64,000 nt of DNA from Neospora caninum Liverpool (GCF_000208865.1 NC_018396.1:3219101-3283100); one strand, 5' to 3'. Counted from the stretch's first letter, positions 22,769 to 37,400 are shown. The notes: generated by a model not told the origin, from the letters alone. Program-made: numbers and translations.

Positions 22769-25700
22769 TCACCAGCGAGGAGCAGCGACTGGCGTCGCGC
22801 CGGCGGCCGCAGGCAGAGGAGCTGTGCCCGCGTAGCTCGTCGAAACAGCCACGGAGGGTGGTGCACTGGCAGGACTCGACCGGCTCGTCGAGGACGTGCT
22901 CGCCGCTTGGGGCGCCACCGCGTAGGGGACAGCCGTCGCGGGGGTCGGAGCCGCTGCTACAGGAGCCGTGGTCGAGGCCCACTGTTGCGGCGCTGCGTAA
23001 CCATTGGCTGCCTGAGGCTGGGGCTGCTGATACGCGTAGAGGCTGTATGCTGGAGCAGGCTGGTACGGGACTGCGTACGCGCCGTACGCCGCTGGACCCG
23101 CCGCGTACTGTGGAACAAGAAGCACGGGACGCGCAAAAAGACGCCAGGAGCGGAAGATACACGCAAAGGACCAGAAACCTGTGGCGGCCGCCGAAACGGC
23201 GCCTCCCTGCCGCTGCGAGATCGGGCACATTCGTTTTGTCAGGCCCCACAGACGCAAAAAGGAAACACTTTCCCACATCTCTGCTTGGCACATTGACGCC
23301 TCGAGTGTCGGCCACCGATGAGTCAAAGTTGAAGACAGAGAACAGCAGTGTACGCACAGTGGACGCGAGATATGCGAAAACGCGCTGGGGTCAAGTCGAC
23401 GAACACAACTGCAAAACTGTAGATGGCACGCCTCGTGTGGATCTGTGAGGAGTGCCGCTCCACTCCCTGCATGTGCCCGGTCCATGGTCCTGCCTACAGT
23501 GCGAGCAGACGGGGTCTCTCCAACCAAGCTTACTGAGCGGTCGTGGTTCGGGATGCAGTGGAAGTCTATCGCAACTGGAGACATGCGGAGTCGTGACTCA
23601 CCGGCACCGCCGCGACGTAGGCGGGTGGAGGGTGCTGAGGCGTGAGAGGACCCGACGCGTAGATTGCTGGGACAGCGTGGTGAGAACTCACCGGCGCAGC
23701 GTAGGGGGCCGAGGCATACGCTCTTGACATCCCTCCCCCGCTTCCTGAGCCGCCGCTCCCCCTGACGGGGCCGTAGCTCTCTGGTGTCCGGCGTGAACCT
23801 TGCCGTTCCACATTTTTGTTTCTGGAAAAAAAAACCGCAACAAGCGAAACCGACAATCACATCTCGACAGAGAAGACAGAGGCAAGGCAGCAGCTGCGCG
23901 AAAACCCAGCCAGTGTACAGGGACGCAATCGAAATGCAGAAGATTCGCGACTACTTTCAGGTCGCCGAGTCTCACTCAACTTCTGGACCGACAACAAAGC
24001 CATCCATTTTTTTAAAGCAAGAAGTCCTCTCCATGCCCTGATTGCCTTTCGCAAAAACATGCAGGCATCTCGGTGTACACACAAGCCGCTGGGAAGGCGG
24101 CAATCGTCAGAAACCCCCGTTTTGTTGTGTTTGCCTCGCAGCCACGTGAGCCCGACGGACTTTCCAACTTCCTTGTGAAACACCATGCTTGGCTGAAGCA
24201 GCTCTCAGATACACTAAGGCCCCACACGCGTCTCTGTACGAACAGAGCACCCCGCATTCGCGAGAACCGTTTCGCGTTTCAGACGTACACTGTCCTCGAA
24301 GCATTTTGTGCGAAGCAAATGTGCAGCGTGGCACCATTGAAGACGTAACCATTTAACGAGTCGAGGGCTTTCTGGGCATCTCGCAAGTCAAAGTACTCGA
24401 CGAACTTCTCTCTGGAAACAAAGAGCAGGATCATCGGGGAAAATGCGATTCACTCATTGTGGAGCTGAATAAGGAAATAGAATACTTCCCCGCCACCTTC
24501 TCGACGCGGACTGCTTCTCTGCGACCGTAAAATGCAAGTACTATTTGGCGTGTGCGGAAACGATTGAGGTGCTCTAGAAGCAATATGCCTCGTAGAAAAG
24601 CACAGAAGGCAACCCCCGAACTCATACAGCACTTGACCATTGTCCACGTGCTCCACAGATCAAAAGCCTCACGCCACGGCATGCATTCTGCTTCCTTCAG
24701 AACTGCAGTATTCTCTTTAATCCCCTTGAAAGTGTTTTGTTACCCACTGAATGAGTATATTTCGTGACAAAATTTGACAAATTGTTCTCTTGACCTAACG
24801 ATTTCCTGTCCGCTCAAGGGCACCACAATATAAGAAAGCTGTCACAGAATACTGGGAGACTCTGTGGACTTTCTGATGCTTCTGTTCAGAACTGATACGT
24901 GAAACAGGATTCACTTACGTTTCTCGTTTCCGATTCGCAGAAACCTTCTTGAGGTCTCCATGCTTGGCGAAGAGCTCCCTGTATGCGTCCAGACTGTTTG
25001 GATCGGTCCAGCTCCCCGACACATGGACAGTGCTAACCGGGCGTACGTACAGTGTTCCCTGCGAGGAAAGCGAGTTGCACGCAAGAGACACGAAACGTGG
25101 CCGTGAGTTACCGGCGACACAGAAGCCATACGCAACGGCAAGCGAAATCACGGCAGTTGTTCTTCAGATGCGAAACGAAGCACCGGCCTGAGACTGAGCC
25201 AACCAAAAAGGACGCGAAGCTTCAGGAATGTGCACACGATTGCACCAGCACACCAAAGCCTTCAGTTCTATCTCGTGTACGTACAACACGGAACCGTGCT
25301 CAGAATGCAGTTCACAGACTCCCGCGCAATATACAGATGCAAGCATACAGATTTTTGCACATCTACGAATTCTCGCCCATAGCCCTACATATATACCCTT
25401 TTAGAGGGATAGAAGAGCAAAAACCAGAGACCACTTTGTGAGGCGTGCTGTGTTGAAAGTTGGCGCCATCTTCGGGATGTTCTGCAGAAATGCTTGCGAC
25501 GCTTACAGTATTGCCGTCTTTATCCGGACGCTTCACAGCGGAGAATTGAACTTCCACGCGTTTCCCCAAGACATCGGAGCCGCGGAGGGCGTCGCGAGCA
25601 GCTTCGGCGTGTCGAAGATCATACTGTGCGCGCATATCGAAAAAAACATGCGAACTGAAAGCCACCCCATCGCTTTTGACGTCGCACCAGCCGTGCGGCA

Positions 25701-26869
25701 CAAAAAGGTTTTCCAGCGACAAAATTCGCACAGACGCCACGAGAGTCACGGTACAAAGGTGCCCGCGTCACTTGCACAGAAGAATGCGTCCGCACACCCT
25801 CAGCGGTTACATAAGCATGTGCGCGTATCAAGAAAGAACAGCTACGCGTGCCTACATATGCATATATGAAAATCTCGGTGTATAGACACGAGAGTGGTGT
25901 GGTAGCTCATGCCGGGAAACCCCGGAGGTGGTTGAGCTCGGCTGGTTCCAGAATCGAAAGACCACATCCAGCTGCACGTAAAGAGGGACGAGCTCGCAAG
26001 AATCGCGTGTGTGCAACTCCTTTTAGACTCACAAACTCGACAAAGGCCATCCGCTTCTCGGGATATACTGCAACTTTCTTGAGGTCGCCGTGTTGCGCGA
26101 CGACGTCACGTAGAGTGTCTTCAGTCACATCCTCCGGGAGACGGCCAAAGAAGAGGGTACGGCTCTGGAGGGCGTCTGGCTCTTGATCTGCGCACGCACA
26201 AATGAGTTAGGACGCACAGGGGCACGCGTTGTCAGCCATTTCTTTTTGGCGATGCCTGTGGAGCTGTGGAGCGGGTGACGCTCTGGAGAGTTTTAGTTCC
26301 CTGTTCTCGCTGTCGCGTTTCTGCCAATCACAGACAGGGCCATGAACACACGCGTGTCCAAGACACAGCCACACCAGCTGCTGTTCAGGAGTCCCCAGCG
26401 TGTAGACCGATCAGGTGGAGACAGGCACATGCCGCTTCCGTGATTAAAGCCGGCGCGGTCGAAGTGAACCCCGCCTGTAATACGGACCCGCATCCGAAAC
26501 TATTCCAGAGTTTTTATGCATGGACCTGCAGCGCGCCAAGCGTCACCGCTGGTATGTGCCCCCACTCTCGAGATTCTCCATCTTTCGTACGCTTGTTGGG
26601 AAGAGGAACAGAAATGAGTGAACCCACGGAGAAAGTCGCGAAAGTTCAGTGCTAGTCTAAACTTTCCGCGGAGACACGGCGCCAACTGAATCCTGCTTAC
26701 CAAGTGGGTTGGGTGCGGATTGATGTGCCGATGGTGTTTGCCACTGAGAATACTGCGCTGCGTTCGCTCCCCACGTGTAGTCTGCAGCTGCAACAGCCGT
26801 CGTGCCTGTCCCATACGCATACCCGTAGTGACTGTAGGGGTGAATGCCGTACTGCGGAGGTGCCGCCAT
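22769..26869 (-). CDS. RNA-binding protein with two Mei2-like RRM domains
   Basis: Probable post-transcriptional regulator. Seven exons, all in phase, give 420 residues: 26701-26869, 26033-26187, 25507-25623, 24919-25058, 24289-24411, 23602-23821, 22769-23107. Start ATG at 26869 (caagATGG). A Tyr/Ala/Gln/His-rich head (1-60) precedes RRM1 (about 66-141: RTLFFGRLPEDV, RMAFVEFYDLRHAEAA) and RRM2 (about 148-230: GTLYVRPV, EKFVEYFDLRDAQKAL). Immediate juxtaposition of the two RRMs, a Y/FDLR after each RNP1, and the GTLYV start of RRM2 resemble the RRM1-RRM2 pair of Mei2-like and terminal-ear proteins. The Mei2 signature third RRM is absent. The tail (309-420) is a low-complexity Ala/Pro/Tyr/Gln/Ser region without motifs. 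The gene lies between GAP45 and RON3 and is divergent from RON3. Confidence 0.88.
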
Positions 26870-29800
26870 CTTGACCCAGCCGAGGGTTGACGGCTCCTCC
26901 TCTATGCAGATCCACTACTGAGCAAAGGACGGACCGGGATTGGACGCAGAGTGAAACGGCTCCGCGGATACTCGAGAATGGACAAGGCCTGTGGAAACAA
27001 GACGGCGCCTAGACCAGTGACCAGGGGCGAAACAGGCGCCGAGAAGTATTTTGCACGAAAGAGGCAACACGGGACTGGCAAGGCCCACAGTGGCGTGCGT
27101 GCAAGGAAAACGGACTCCGGGGAATGAAACAGACTCCCGGAAAGACACAGATTGATGCTGACTCAAATGACTGAGGAAATATAAAAGAGCTAGACAATCG
27201 GTTTACCGCTTTGGATAACAGCTGTTCCCCGCTTTTGAATCCCGAAAAAATACGAAACTGGCGCTGTGTCTGTACACCACCACCAACGCACGAAACCGAC
27301 TTCAAGCTGCACTGTAGGGAAACGGGATTGTTCCTATCCTGTTGTCCGACACGGCGTTGCAGCCGGTGTTTTGCGGAAATAATGGCGAAAATCGTGTCGG
27401 GTTTGACCGTTTTCCCCCCGGTTGCGCGCCAAACGTCTCGAGTTCAAGAAAAAATAGGTTCGGCTACCGGCGAGAGTGAGACACGCGCAAAATCGTCAGC
27501 AAGGGGGGGAATGCTGGGGAGGATTCGCTCGTTTCATCAATATCGTCAGAAATACGCGACGATTGGAGGCGGTTTGCCCGAAACAGAAATCCAAAAACAG
27601 CGTGCGGTGATGATCTCGTCAGCAAACACTCTGGTGCCGAGTAACGGCCGTCGCAACAACGCTCCGTGCTCGGGAAAAGAAAAAACGCGGGAAAACGCTC
27701 TTGGGGGGACTGCCAGTACCACAGGCACAATCAGAAAACCCGGCGCCGAAAACGTTTTTTGATGCAGATCACTGGGGAAACTAAAGTGGAATGGGAGGAG
27801 CCATAAAAGTCTGATAAGAAGAAGAAAGCGGCAAAAGGAAGCACCAAAATTCCATAGCACCGAGATTTGAGTGCAAACGGAGAGTGAGCTTACCCCTGAT
27901 AAAGAAAGAGGTGCGCACTTTGCGCTGCCCACTCCCTCGCTCTCAAGCAGTTCCTCGTCCCTGGGGGAGCCAACTGCTATGGCATCATGCTGAGGGGGAT
28001 CATTCCCAGTTCGTGGTTCACCGTCTGTCACATTCGTTGACGTTTGGAAGGGACCACGTACGTGAAAATAGGTATAAATGGAAACCGTGGCATAGAAAGC
28101 ATGCAACACAGTCATGGAGCAGCACCGTTGGACAGTGAGTGCGTCCTTTGTGAAGGCCTCCCTAGTCACGCAGAACCCGGTTCCTTGCGGCAAGGAATTT
28201 TGTCCGGTTACAGCTCTTTCTTTGATCAAACAAATTAAGTTTGCTCTAGGCTGTAAGGTTATGAACCGCCAATGCAAGAGAGATTCCAGATGTGGTTACG
28301 GCGACGCTGGTAATACGATGGTGCATGTTTGGAGCTCAGACGGCATCCCCCAACTTCACCATACTAGCGACTCCAACGCGATGGTGCGAAACAAAAGGCC
28401 GACAGAAGCACCACTACCGATGTTAACAGTGATTTCCCTTTAGTTACGCTACGCGTTCCCATGTGGAAATGAGATTCTCAGGTATCCTCATTTCCTGGTT
28501 TCAGTACTGGAAATCAGTGTACTACCTCAGCGTCAACTCACGGAAAACGGGTATGGGCAACACTGTCCAGTAGAGATGACCGCGTGTTCCGTGGCTTTCC
28601 CTGTTGACTGCTGAAAAAACGGTCACTACGTTGACGGTCAAGTCAAGCTGAGTGGCTGTCTTCTTCATGTTCCTTGGAACGCCAAGCCTCGCGCCACGGT
28701 GGTCCCTGTTTGCTCGCTGACAAACTGTAGACTGCCTTCTTTGAAGCATACAGTGACGTATATTTGTTTTGCGCACCATTCGGAGAAGGAGGGTGTCTGC
28801 CTGCCTCGAAGGATGAGGTGCGCTGGAGGGCACTTGTTTTGTAACAGTCGTCCACATTTCAAAGTGGTTTTAAATACGCGACAATACGGATACTACTAAG
28901 AGTGCCAAAAAGTGGGAGCGACGAACTATGTCTGAGCATATCTACGGTTGTTCTGGCTAGATAGTTGAGTTCCAAACGACATTTGCCCGGCCGCATCATT
29001 GCAGGCCGTGCCCTTGCACATGCACGGTAGATACAACGAACTTGCATCCCTAATCACCAGGCGCTGGAAGAGGTGGTGTTTCGACTGCTATGAGGAAAGA
29101 GCACCAGCACATTTTTGGCTACCTCCTGTGACGTATTGGCAATACGCTTGTCCTCTCGTTGACCGCCAGAAACAAGCGGTAGTTGCACTTGTGCCAGGGG
29201 GTAGAGCTCGTCCCGTGTGACTAGAGATATTGCCGGCGACACTGGAGTAGCCGCCCGGCCTTGTGCGAGACAACGCTTGCCATCATGCCACTTGCCTTTC
29301 TATATAAAGGTGTCATTCCAGATGGACAATGTGAGGGGGTTGGGTCCCGTACTGGTAGTGTATGTGTCCACGCCTTGTCCGCGCGCTCATGGGATAAGTT
29401 GTGGAACTGGTAATATCCTGTACCCTCTCTGCCGTTTCTCGGTGTTTGCGATTTCTTATTTACCGAGTGGAACAAATGCCCCACTGCTGCCGCAAAGTCT
29501 CTGATCCAGGTTTCTGTTGCCTCTCCAACAATCAGCATTTTACCAGAGCCGTAGGGTATACCCGGCAGGACAGCAAACTTCGGTGGTTCCCACTGTACTG
29601 CAAATCTGGGACATGACGAAAGGTTCACGGAGAAAAGTGTGTGAAGTCGAGGTACTGAGAACCTAAGATGAGCAAGATGACGTGGTTTAAAAAAGCGACG
29701 GAATGCTACGCCGAACCCTGGAAGAGTTTCCTTCCCGAGACAACACCTTCGGAACGGTGGACCATTGCTGAGCGCCCTCGGGTGATACATGCGGCGGAAT

Positions 29801-31487
29801 TGAACACACCACTTCAGGGCATGAAGGGGGACTAGGCTGTAACCCCGCTGCAGAAGTCGACATTTTTAGGCTTGGACTTGGAAAGAACCGGTGTGAAGGT
29901 TGCTCTAGCGAGTAGCTTACCCTAAGCAAAAAAGTGAACTTCGTTAACAAAACAGTCTCACAGAACTTGCTTTCTTTCAAATTTGGACACGTTGACTGGC
30001 CGAGCGAGAGGTTGCCTTCCGTTGTACGGTGCGTCTCTCCCCCATCGCCGAAGCAAACGGCTCGGCCACTACTCCTGCACGCCGTTATACGGCTTCACGA
30101 AGTCCTCACTCCATACAGGGCTTTTCCACAAACTGACACTGACTTGCGAGCACTAGATACAACAGGTTTGGCCTGAGCGGTGAGGTGGCTCAGAGTCATC
30201 AACTGAAGGCGAGGTCGGGAGGCGTTTCTAGACCTGTGGAATGGGGCAAGCCGCCTCCTTGCAGTTTGAAAGGATCCCGAAACCGTTATGAGTCCCAGTT
30301 CTTCCCTTCTATCTGAAGACGCGAACTGTACCGAGAGAAGAGCACCGTTGTCACACGCTCTCGTAGGCAGTACTCCTTGACTGTAGCAAGGGGCCAGGAG
30401 ACCGAGCGCAGAGGCAAACGCCTACTAGCGGAAGTTATCGACGCGGTAGCCCGGTTTCCGTGCCCGTGTTGTCTCGGCTGACAAACATAGGACGTGCCTT
30501 GCACCCAACTCCTACGCGTTTCTACTACAGTTCTGTTCCTCGAGGTACACGCTTTCCTTCCCCGTCTCCTCTCCGAGGTCACAGCTCGTGGGAATCCCGA
30601 GTTTGGCAGGCGGTTCAGACACCTATCCGTTGTAGGCATCTCGAAAGAACGTGGATTTTTCGCTGTGTTCTGCCTGTGGGCATGCTTCGCCAGAAATGCT
30701 AGCTTTTGCACTCGAATGCCTGGCTTCGTCCAGGGACCACATGCGGTTTTTCCCTCAAATACAAACGTAGCCCCGCTCTGCCTCTTCCTTGATAGTGCGT
30801 GGCAAAGGGGGCGGGCGCGGCCCAGACAGTAGTTGAGGGCCCTGTGCCGCCTCTCCTAGGTCAAGCGGTTAGTCGCGAACCGCTCCGCAGCTGCAAAAGT
30901 ACTCCCATTTCAGCAATATCCACCAATATGATCTGCTCTAGCCTTTTTTTGCGTTTTAGGGCTTCTCGGGGAAAACGCTCGTGTTGTCTTTCCTTCACAC
31001 TCGTCTGTATGCGTTCCTGCGCGTCGCCGTACAGCGCTCGGTCAGTTTGGCCGAGGGTGTCTTGAATAACTTTCCTCAGCCCGCTGCCTTACAACACTGC
31101 GCCAGCCTCTCTACGAGACAAGAAAAAGTCGATTGTCCTCCTGAGAAACAATCGCATGTTGGACGTTGTCCTTCCCTGTGTCTGAGCGCTTTTACATTTG
31201 TATTTCTGCGGAGAATCGTTTTTTTCCTTCCGTCCATTTGTGCAGCTCCGTACAGCTACACCATGGGCTAGCCGGAAGTCCGGTTAGCATACAAATGACC
31301 CGAGGTGCCATAAAGTCCTCTGCCGAATAGCAGGCCGTTCTTTTGTTGTCACCCCGATGTTCAATTGCCTTTCGACTTCCGTCTACACTCTCTGTTTCTC
31401 CTAGAGCTTCAGTTTCAAGCCCCGCATGGGCCGAAGCTTGTCTGCGCTTTCGTTCGAAGCGCTTCGTCAGACAAACGGTCCAGCAAG
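26870..31487. other. Divergent intergenic region (RRM gene / RON3)
   Basis: 4.6 kb separating two divergent starts, so it should hold both promoters and 5' UTRs. GCATGC, a core resembling known ApiAP2 sites, occurs at 28099-28104 and 30680-30685. No reading frame shows domain resemblance or a supported splice partner. Confidence 0.5.
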
Positions 31488-34400
31488 ATGGGCACGATGA
31501 TGTCTCCTCGTCTCGCGGACTGTGTCCTTTTCTTGTTTGCTCTCATCTTTCTTCACCATGTAACTGTCTATAAAGTCTGCGAGGCGAAATCCTTGCAGAT
31601 CATCCGTCCTCACCACAATCTTACAGGACTAGAGGTCCAGAACTCCGCAGCCGGTAAGAAGCGGATTCCCAGCGTCCCCACCAACGAGTAGCGAGAAAAC
31701 AAACACGACTCCTAAGGGGTGACACGAAAATGGTCCAAAGTCAGATTGTTCGAAACCATATCACTCGCAAACGGCGGCCACGTTTTCGCCTGCCCAATGT
31801 ATGCCGGTCCGGCAGCTGTCGTCGTTGAACTGCTGGCCGGATCGCTGGGCAAGACACCCCCGTCGCACAGCTGCGGGGAACACCACGTTTGAGCTCTTTC
31901 TGCCTTTTGAATGATTGTTTCAGACTGGGGAAATGAAGGAAAAGAGATCAGTTTTGCCCAGACCTACCGTGAGAAGGACATCTGGTTCGGGTTGCTGTAT
32001 TACGAGTACGTCATCAATGCGTCGACGACAATGACTCTCGCCTTCAAGTCGAGTAAGTTTCCCGACACGTGCTTGCGCCTGCTACAAGAGTCGGTGCTGT
32101 CCGTTAGAAGCTAGGAAACCGGTGATCGAACCAGAAGACTGAGTGGTCCCTTAAAACGAGGTTTACGACGCAGCCGCACACCCTTCGGCAGACCCCGACC
32201 CTGCAGCCCCGTGTGCCCCGTCCCCGAGTGGAAAACTCAAGACACGGAATCAAGAATGTGCTGGATGGACGCCTGAAGAACATGAATTATGGTTCTCAAT
32301 CCAGCGCGGCATGACTTTGTCTCTTTTTGTGCCTCAGTGGCCAAGTACGTCTATACCGCGCCGTTTCTGACCAGGTTGTTCGCCAGCAACCGCTGGCTGA
32401 AGTACGCGACGCTTGACTTTCCACAAAAGCAGCAACTCGTCCGTAAAATTGCCCGTCGCGCCACATCGAAGTCCCTTTTCTCCAAAAGTAAGTAGGAAAC
32501 CTACAGCTGTTGTTCATACCTCGACGCCCATTTCCAACTACCAACCCTGCCCCACACCTTGCAAAAACGGCTGTGCCTCTGCGTTTTCCTTACCGCCTGC
32601 AGCTCCACCAACGGACAAGGTGGCCGAGCTTTTCGCCGACATGTACCTCAGAAGAGTGACATCGCGTCTGTCGCGCACCCGCGGTTTCCGCAGTCCCCAG
32701 TATCTCAACATGAAAGCAAATCTTACGAAACTCATAAAAGACTCTAATGCCTCGACCGATGCCATGGACGTTGTCCTCGGCAACAACAGTAAGCGAAGGA
32801 CTGACATGTGACTCTCTCGGACGGCTGTTTTGGAGGCGTTGAGCGAAGGATACTTTGCTCCTGCTCTCGGGTAGCAGGATAGCCGGCTTTTCAAACGTGC
32901 TGGCAGATGGAGGCTTCCATGGTGAGAACACAGTAAAGCAGAAGCGTTTCTTATTTGTGTGCGTGTTCTCAGCTGAGAACATGTTCACGTGGATCGATTC
33001 AGTCAGGCAGAATCCCTTTACGACCGTGAAAAACGTGGTTGTTCACGCGTTCGACAACGGTCTGAGAGGCTTTTCTGGGATGGCGGAATGGGAGGTGAAC
33101 CAAGGGTGCTTTGCTTTATCCCAGCAGACGCGCCACATTTTGCCCTTCTCCAGCCTCTTCCCCGGCGGAATTCTTGGGAAAATTGGGCAAAAACTAATGC
33201 GGTCCTACATCATGTTCTTCCATCCAGTTCTAGCTAACTTTAAGGGCCTCCTTGCTCTCTTCCTCGGCGTCCTCTGCAAGGTCCGTCTCCCGACTCTCAT
33301 AAACGCGATCTTTGGAGCTATCTTCCGAGCAAAGCGTCGCGTCGGCCGTTATGTCCACAAATACTTCTTCAAAACCATCGGCTTGCGCAAAGACATCACG
33401 GGGAAAATGCTCGTTGACGACCTCGTGAGAGGGTCCGGAGCCGTCATGGTCACTTTACTCTTCCAGCTACACGGTGTCGATATCGACGCCATAAGTCGGC
33501 GCGGCGAAAAAGTCGAATCAGGTGTCCTCGCTGGCCAGGGTGTCTGGGCCATGTCCGATGGGCTGTTTGTTGGCTTAAAGGACTTCGCTCATCTGTTCCG
33601 GGCGTACTTTGACAGATACGTCAACCTCACCTCTGGAATCTACACCTACTGCTCAAAGGTACGACCAGATCTCGGGACGGCATCGTAACGGCTGAGATGC
33701 GAACACACAGCTGATCAGGGAGTGCTTAGGGATCTCGATATGGTGTGGGAAACGGAACAAAGGTGGTAGGGAGGAGACTGGCTGCAGAGGTCAGCTGGAC
33801 TCGCGCCTTTTCTTATCCCGGACTGCGGCCCATCTGGAGGCTGTCGATGCGGTTGGTTTTTCCTCTGCAGCAAACGACGACTTTCTTCTCCGAGTCAGAA
33901 CTTGATGAATTTTACGTAAGTCTTCTGAGGAATGGACCAAGATGAGTAGGCTCTGAAATGTAGCTCCACACGTAGTGCTGAGTTCCAAAAGCTGAAAAAA
34001 CGCACGGTTTTTACGATCCCTCTGAAATGCCTGCAGAACGGCGAGAACCCAGGCCGGATTCCACCTCGTGAACGGCTTTTAGCGTGGGTAAGTCTCGATT
34101 TCCTCACTCAGTACGAGTTTCGGTTGCTTCCGATTCACGGCGCTCGCAGCTGTAGACACACATGCGCGGCGGTAGTTTGTTTTTTTGAAAATGTGGCACT
34201 TTCAAACAACGCGTGGTGGCGTGTACACTGTGCTGCGATGCAGTGCGACAGGAACAAGAGTTACCTCACTGTCATAGAGCAAGACTTCTTCGGATTGGCC
34301 TCGAACTTCCTCAACCACATGGTCAAATGCCTCAAGATGGATTTGAAGTACTTTGAGGGCTACTTGGCGAACATCATGTCCATTTTCTATGAGATGACGT

Positions 34401-37400
34401 TTGCTACTCTCGAAAGCGACATCGTGAGCGCCATTAACGCGACCCATGGCCGAGCCCCGCACCAACTGGAGCTGGAGGCCATTCTGAGGCGGCGGCACCA
34501 AGCGAGTAATCCACCAAGAGAGGCGGAGATGCCCCGCACGATGTTCCGCAAACCGTGGATGAGGCTTGCCATCAGGAAACTTGCGCACGGGTACTTTTCC
34601 TCCGGTAGGTGTGCGTAAAGATGACAGCGTCGAGAAGAGAGCGGCGCGATTCCTAAGCAAAACGCCTGTCTTTCTTGGACTGTGCGGGTGCAGAAAAAGT
34701 CTGGCGTATCGGTTCGTGCGATAGACCTCCGTTCATCCGAAAATGGCTCGGAAGTTGACGGCGGCTGTGCGGGCCGCATTACGCTCTGCATCCTGTTGCC
34801 TGTTCACTGTTGAAGGCGTGTGTCTTCAATGATGTAACATGCGTTCACAATCTCTAGCTCGCTTCCGACGATGGCGGCGCCAGTCCTTTTGAGTGCATCC
34901 GCGATGTGCTGCTTCCACTGGGTGACGCTGCCTCTTCATATTTTTCCTGAGCGATCGACGCGTTTTCTCCGGCGTGGCCGTTCCCCCGTGGGTGGTGGGC
35001 AAAATCCCTTGGGGGGGGGTCGTGAGCTTTTCGAAGCTTTTTCGCCTGTGTCGATTTTCTTGCAGCCGCCGGCTTGGCTATGAGGTCGCTTCTGAACCAA
35101 GCTGGACGAGAAAGGACACCAAAGTTTCAAAAGCTTCTGGATAAAGCTTTCCAGCGCGTCGAGGAAGGGTCCAAGCTCATTCGATCTTCCATGGCGGTGA
35201 TCCTGGGACGTTTCTTCAACAGTCAAGCGCTGATTGCTAGAGCGCAAGAACAGACCGTGCGCATGAAGATGTTTGAATTTATTAACAAATGCCAGAACCC
35301 AGAAGATCCCAACCACCGCGACGTGTGTGGGAACAATGTCACAACCAACATCGATGAAGTCAAATTCATATCCAAGTCTCTCCTCTCGCTTAACATCGGT
35401 ATTATGGCGAGTCCTCGAGATTTGATCCTAACGCAAATTATGGAAACGGACCCCACCAAGGGAGCAGTTGACCCGACACAGTTCTTCGCGGAATGGGAGG
35501 CCTGGCTGCAAGGCAAAGGCTATACACCCGCAAACAAAGGCAAGGAGTTTCTGCTGTACGCTCAAGAAATCAATCAGAAAGGTAAGGGAGAGACGCTGGG
35601 AGGTTACACTTCGCGTGCGCCTTTTCAAGTGAGCGACTGGACTGGACGCGAAATCGGCAGAGATGTACAGGGTGCCTGACTTCACACCATGGTGCAGAGC
35701 GCGTTCCTTGTTTCTTTGCAGAAAAGATACTCCCCTTCGTGGAAGCTGTGAGCCAGACGCTGCGCGACAGGGTAAGTCAGTTATCTTTGTCTCCATGAGA
35801 AAACCGAGTGCGCTGGGGCTTTCGATCGAGCTGAGGAGACGCGTGCATGCTTCAGAGTCTGATTATGGCCACGCATCCCTTTCTTGCGTTCCACAGCTAC
35901 GCTTCGGGCGCTTCGACCAGGAAGGCATGGACGCTCTCCGCCTGTCTGACGTTAACGGACGTTCGGCAATTTTCCGACGTAAGTCCACTGCACTTGGTAC
36001 GGGGAGGCACGCCCGTCTGAACGACATTCAGCAGCAAGATTGGTACACTTTCGTCATCGTTGCGTTAGGTCGCGGCGAAGCATTATCCGTCGATGGCCGA
36101 CTTCGCTTTCTGTATGTGTTTTGCGCTGCAGCCAGGAATACCCAGTCGATGTTCGGTAAGTCGTACAGGTGACGTTGGAGCCTTTCCCCACATACCCACC
36201 AGGTGGAGTCTCCTGCGAAGTGTACCAACTCGCTCCATACCCATCCTGATGTGGTCCACTCGTCCATGCGCCTGAGGTCGTATGTGCCGGCACTAGTGTG
36301 TGTGTGTGTCGACACAGTATTCAAGTGTCGCCCCGGCGTTCCATTTCTGTGTAGCTGCATGAGATTGCCCCCGAGAGACCGCACCGCAACAGGCGACTCC
36401 AACTGGTTTTGTGCGCAACGCGTTTTTTGTGGCCAGATCGCCTCAAGGAGATCCGTCCAGATCCGCTCGATGCACCTGCGACTTTTGAAGTGATCAACGT
36501 GAATGAGGGAGTCTTGCGATTCACCTCGAAACCTGGAATCCCTTTCGAGGGGAGTCTGGAATATGCTGACGATCGAAAGGAGCTTCGCAACATCCAGCGG
36601 GATCCACTGGCTATAAAGGAGCTTATGGTCTCTCAGCTGATGCAGATCAAGCCTCGACTGAGCGCTGAAATGGTGAGCACGGGTGCGAAGCATCTCAGTC
36701 TTTGCATAGGCATTTGGTGCGGAGGACTCCACACGCTCGCCCGAGACAGGGAGAGGCGCACCGACTGCCGATAGGTGTTCATGGCATGACCCTTCTGTCG
36801 GCGCGAACTGAGTACGCCGTGGTGCCACGGAGGTTTTGGTTTGCTGTGCGTATATGCTCAGACTGCAACTTTGATGATGGTCTTGCACCGATACAGCCCT
36901 TCCTTCCATAAGCACAGCTTCGCCACATTCCTGCAGAACTTGTCACCCAAAATGTTCTTCGACGGTCTCTTGGCCTTCGCGGACCAGCACCAGCAGCAGG
37001 GCGAAGCTACCGTCCAGCTGGACCGTCGACTGTACTCTTTCTCCATGAGTTTTCAAACATTCAAGGACATCATTTTCAACTCGCTGAACACGATGGTGCT
37101 TCGCATGCATTCACTTGACACTGCTGACTCCCTGTCGGTGTTTCTCGTCGGTCTGGTGCACTACGCCTTCCAGAAAATCCAAAAGAACAGGACGGGAAGA
37201 ACCCTCGTTATGCAGCATTTCCAGCGGAGTCTGGTGCATGTCATGCAGTCGGTGGACGCCGACCGGTTCCTGACCGATTTCCCCGAGTGTCGGTTCCTGG
37301 TTGAATCAAATGCAGCGGTCGACGAGATTGTTGCCATAAAGTGCACGGTATACCGATTCGTTAAACTCCGCTCTCTCGAACTGCCACGGGTACGATGTAG

